Below, piece by piece: positions 61,949 to 64,000 of a DNA stretch of 64,000 bases. The notes under the pieces are model-generated. The model did not search any database. It saw only the letters and a list, made by a program, of their open reading frames with translations, and had not been told where the DNA came from. Within the stretch, counting starts at the first letter, position 1. Every line of letters begins with the position of its first letter. This DNA comes from an uncultured Lachnospiraceae bacterium (lineage in GTDB: Bacteria > Bacillota > Clostridia > Lachnospirales > Lachnospiraceae): positions 88,259 to 152,258 of the forward strand of contig CAOKOL010000004.1 in the NCBI GenBank assembly GCA_948470335.1. The letters are read 5' to 3'. Made by a program: the position numbers and the translations under genes.

Positions 61949-63375
61949 ACCTCCATATCCGCCGCTCCCATGTCACGTTCCATGCAGTAACAGCGATACA
62001 GCAATGAAACCTCCTCCCATGCCAGGGAAGAATCCTCCTGCAAAAGAGCCATCAGGCGGGTGCCCTCCAGCTTTGCCCATGCTTCCTCCCGTGTGCAGTG
62101 TTCTGTTCCGGCAAGAAGAAACTCCACAAATTTTCTGACCGGTGAATTCAAAGCAAATTCCGGATGTGGAATTTGCTTTGGCGGATGCTGTTTCAGCCGT
62201 TCCGCCGCTTTTTGCCGCAACGCCTCACGCCGGGGATACAGCACATAATTAAAGAGATATTTATCATCGTCCAGCAAATGCTCATCCCATACATCCTCAT
62301 CGTTCCAGGAACCCATGTAGATCACATGACCATTTTTCATCAGACAGTGCAGTCCCTCATCCTCCTGCCAGTCGCAGCCGCCGCTCAGGTTCAGCACAGG
62401 AACCTCCGAATCTATTGGAACCTTGATATTCAAACTGCCAAACTCCATATACCGCAGAATCTCCAAAGGATCCTGAATGCGCTGAATATCCTCGTCCAGC
62501 AGTTCTCCCTTGCTTGTGGACTCCAGCTCATCCTGCAAGTAGTACAGAGCATACTGGCAGATTTCCCTGACCTGAGCCTCATCTACCTCCACCAGCCACC
62601 GAATGGACCGGGCAGCGTACTCCGCCGTAACACCCTCGTCGCAAATCACTTCAATCTGTTTGTGAAAATAAGGGAATTCCGCATAGCCGGTTATCCTATC
62701 AAACTCATCTGTCCCGGCATTTATCAAAATATCCTCAAACCGCAGTTCTGACATATATAATTTCCTCCTTTGGAAAAATTCCGATTTATCCAGTCCTGAT
62801 AATATTCTATTGCAAAATTTCTGAAAGCTTCTCGCCAATTTATTCTTTACAAACTCTTTACCGGCTTCAATCCCCATTCCTTTTTGAACATAAGCCAGAT
62901 ACAGCAAACCGGGAACACTATCAAAATGGGAAATTGCGTCAGCATCAGCCACACACAACTCTTCAAGACTATTTTTATCTGCCTTTACACTGCCCCTATG
63001 ATTTTTAATGCACTCCTGTACCATACGAATTTTTTTGCTATCGTAACGATATTCTTTTAAAATGCTATATGCCATTTCCGCTCCATGTATATGATGTAAA
63101 TCATATAAACTGTAATCTGTAATGGAAGCAATGTCATGTAACCAGGCCGCAATCAAAACAACTTCTTTATCTGCCCCATATTTTTCTGCCAATATCAAAT
63201 ATGCGATATGTGTACCATTACAAAGAGCTTTTTTATAATAGTCATAGGATTGCTTTTCCACTTCACTCATATCAATATCATCAGACAATTTATTAGCTGC
63301 CCTTAACACTTCTATTCTTGTTTCTGTTAATATATCTATTTCCTCAATCGTTGCCCTTTTATATGTTAAATTCAA
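61915..63375 (-). CDS. Fusion ORF: GNAT N-terminus, HD domain lacking its first His, and an unknown domain
   Basis: One 486-residue frame of three unlike parts. Residues 1-61 read as the N-terminus of a GNAT acetyltransferase (KRATIEEIDILTETRIEVLR). Residues 62-200 are an HD phosphohydrolase entered in mid-domain: EKYGADKEVVLIAAWLHDIAS keeps HD (80-81), but the preceding ligand His is gone. Residues 203-207 (QRRKLY region) are encoded by a ribosome site, AGGAGG, followed by ATG at 62754, which begins an independent-looking 279-residue protein with FLLAGTEHCTREEAWAKLEG; I do not recognise its family. Two deletions joining three genes in frame is the best reading. Confidence 0.7.
   Translation of the reverse strand: MNLTYKRATIEEIDILTETRIEVLRAANKLSDDIDMSEVEKQSYDYYKKALCNGTHIAYLILAEKYGADKEVVLIAAWLHDIASITDYSLYDLHHIHGAEMAYSILKEYRYDSKKIRMVQECIKNHRGSVKADKNSLEELCVADADAISHFDSVPGLLYLAYVQKGMGIEAGKEFVKNKLARSFQKFCNRILSGLDKSEFFQRRKLYMSELRFEDILINAGTDEFDRITGYAEFPYFHKQIEVICDEGVTAEYAARSIRWLVEVDEAQVREICQYALYYLQDELESTSKGELLDEDIQRIQDPLEILRYMEFGSLNIKVPIDSEVPVLNLSGGCDWQEDEGLHCLMKNGHVIYMGSWNDEDVWDEHLLDDDKYLFNYVLYPRREALRQKAAERLKQHPPKQIPHPEFALNSPVRKFVEFLLAGTEHCTREEAWAKLEGTRLMALLQEDSSLAWEEVSLLYRCYCMERDMGAADMEVYLWEQTHPEP
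62754..62771 (-). promoter_or_regulatory. Internal ribosome site inside the fusion ORF
   Basis: AAAGGAGGAAATTATAT then ATG at 62754. A strong site here indicates that the C-terminal 279 residues (to 61915) can be made as a separate protein. Confidence 0.65.
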
Positions 63376-63435
63376 TGCCCTTTCCTCCGTAAATCCCGAT
63401 TTTTCACTCTGCGCACACTGATGAATGTGAAATTG

Positions 63436-63597
63436 TTATTTTCTATTTCGATAAAAGGCGATGCCAGCAAGAGCAAATACTGATGGAATAATGGCGTACC
63501 CTGCATTTACCTGTCCTCTGTTATATAAAACATATCCAGCACCAATAAAAGTTAAAATAATAAATATAACGCTTAATACCAAAGCAGTTTTTTTCAT
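63436..63597 (-). CDS. 53-residue two-helix membrane protein
   Basis: MKKTALVLSVIFIILTFIGA starts a 53-residue protein with two hydrophobic segments (about 4-22 and 33-48) and a basic end FYRNRK. The ribosome site AAAGGGC is weak. Its location 60 bases upstream of the GNAT start suggests one transcript. The family is unknown; small proteins of this look are frequent in Clostridia. Confidence 0.5.
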   Translation of the reverse strand: MKKTALVLSVIFIILTFIGAGYVLYNRGQVNAGYAIIPSVFALAGIAFYRNRK

Positions 63598-63743
63598 GAT
63601 GCCCTTTCTTTCAACCTCTGTTTATTCATTTAATTATACCACTTTCATTCCTTATTTGCCACTAAAAATACAGGGCATAGCAACTGCCGCGCCTTACATT
63701 CCTTATCGTACCAACGACTTTTCAATCTTCTGTTTCTGTTCTG

Positions 63744-63905
63744 TCACCGGATAATATCTTTTGCACGAATACCGCACATCTTCTTATTTTCAAAGTATGG
63801 CAATAATTTTGTGCGTAAGATATGCTCCTTTGTCAGCCACGTATTATGTTTCAACTTCGGCTTCATATCTCTTGTGAATACCTGCACAAATTTTCCAAAA
63901 GTCAT
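63744..63905 (-). pseudogene. Remnant of a tyrosine recombinase (phage/ICE integrase), N-terminal domain
   Basis: 53 codons read MTFGKFVQVFTRDMKPKLKH, NTWLTKEHILRTKLLPYF and ENKKMCGIRAKDIIR, then stop. The pattern TFGxFV-DMKPxLKxNTWxTKExIxxxKxLPYFxxKKMxxIxxxDII is that of the core-binding (SAM-like) domain of Tn916-type integrases. Catalytic domain and N-terminal arm domain are absent. It marks an old integration or excision event at this edge. Confidence 0.7.
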
Positions 63906-64000
63906 ATATTCTTAGCATTTTTGTGATTTTAAGTAGCTAATTTGTCAAACTTATCTTTTTTATTAAATTTAGCATTTCTGATAAGTTTTTGTTGCTGTAT

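Overview
The window looks like the chromosome of a Lachnospiraceae-type gut Clostridium (Bacillota). Support: strong AGGAGG ribosome sites, a threonine T-box leader, BMP-type nucleoside uptake genes, an MttB-family methyltransferase, a tmRNA tag ending LAYAA, and a moderately GC-rich, low-density layout. The taxonomic call is inference from gene content. No plasmid or prophage is evident. Mobile-element traces are confined to a frameshifted HTH gene near 49.2 kb and an integrase remnant at the right edge.

Layout. 1-1.2 kb: 5' part of thrS with its T-box leader and promoter (minus). 1.3-6.0 kb: a reduced Rnf-like operon (RnfC-RnfD fusion, two-module FMN protein, divergent RnfE-like membrane protein). 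6.2-11.5 kb: nucleoside-type ABC importer with its BMP lipoprotein. 11.5-13.4 kb: AAA ATPase plus DUF4276/TOPRIM-like partner, a possible defence pair. 13.6-15.7 kb: EF-G-like GTPase. 15.9-19.5 kb (plus): aroF-tyrA-aroA from one consensus promoter. 19.6-24.3 kb: large membrane protein, then a MATE exporter divergent from a TetR regulator. 24.4-28.8 kb: MoxR-DUF58-transglutaminase operon. 29-31.2 kb: AGCS symporter and an XRE regulator. 31.5-36.6 kb: ssrA, smpB, rnr, secG, eno.

36.9-44.4 kb is an accessory metabolic island: MttB-family methyltransferase, LicA/choline-kinase-like kinase and EamA transporter on the minus strand; divergently, a second EamA transporter with an extra C-terminal domain, a 36-residue membrane peptide and a membrane-anchored AraC regulator. 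mttB and the AraC gene share a leader block. 44.5-48.8 kb: Bax-inhibitor-1 protein behind a 3 x 104 bp tandem repeat, YjfB-like protein, tcdA, SEC-C protein, tRNA-Leu(CAG), stand-alone eukaryotic-type hisA. 49.2-53.7 kb: BceRS/AB-like two-component and ABC peptide-stress module with an evident operator. 53.8-58.2 kb: polysaccharide deacetylase, then CotH-DUF4956-VTC. 58.4-64 kb: MATE pseudogene, flavin-binding protein, ABC-F ATPase and a decayed end (truncated nucleoside phosphorylase, GNAT/HD/unknown fusion ORF, integrase remnant).

The strongest unexplained signal is a dispersed ~100 bp hairpin element. In the mttB leader and in the tandem array before the Bax-inhibitor gene, its two arms differ in sequence but keep pairing, with the same non-Watson-Crick positions. 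Shortened relatives precede the AraC gene and, more doubtfully, the TetR gene. A second, unrelated 41 bp palindrome occurs twice (9.9 and 34.6 kb), each time between a terminator and the next gene.
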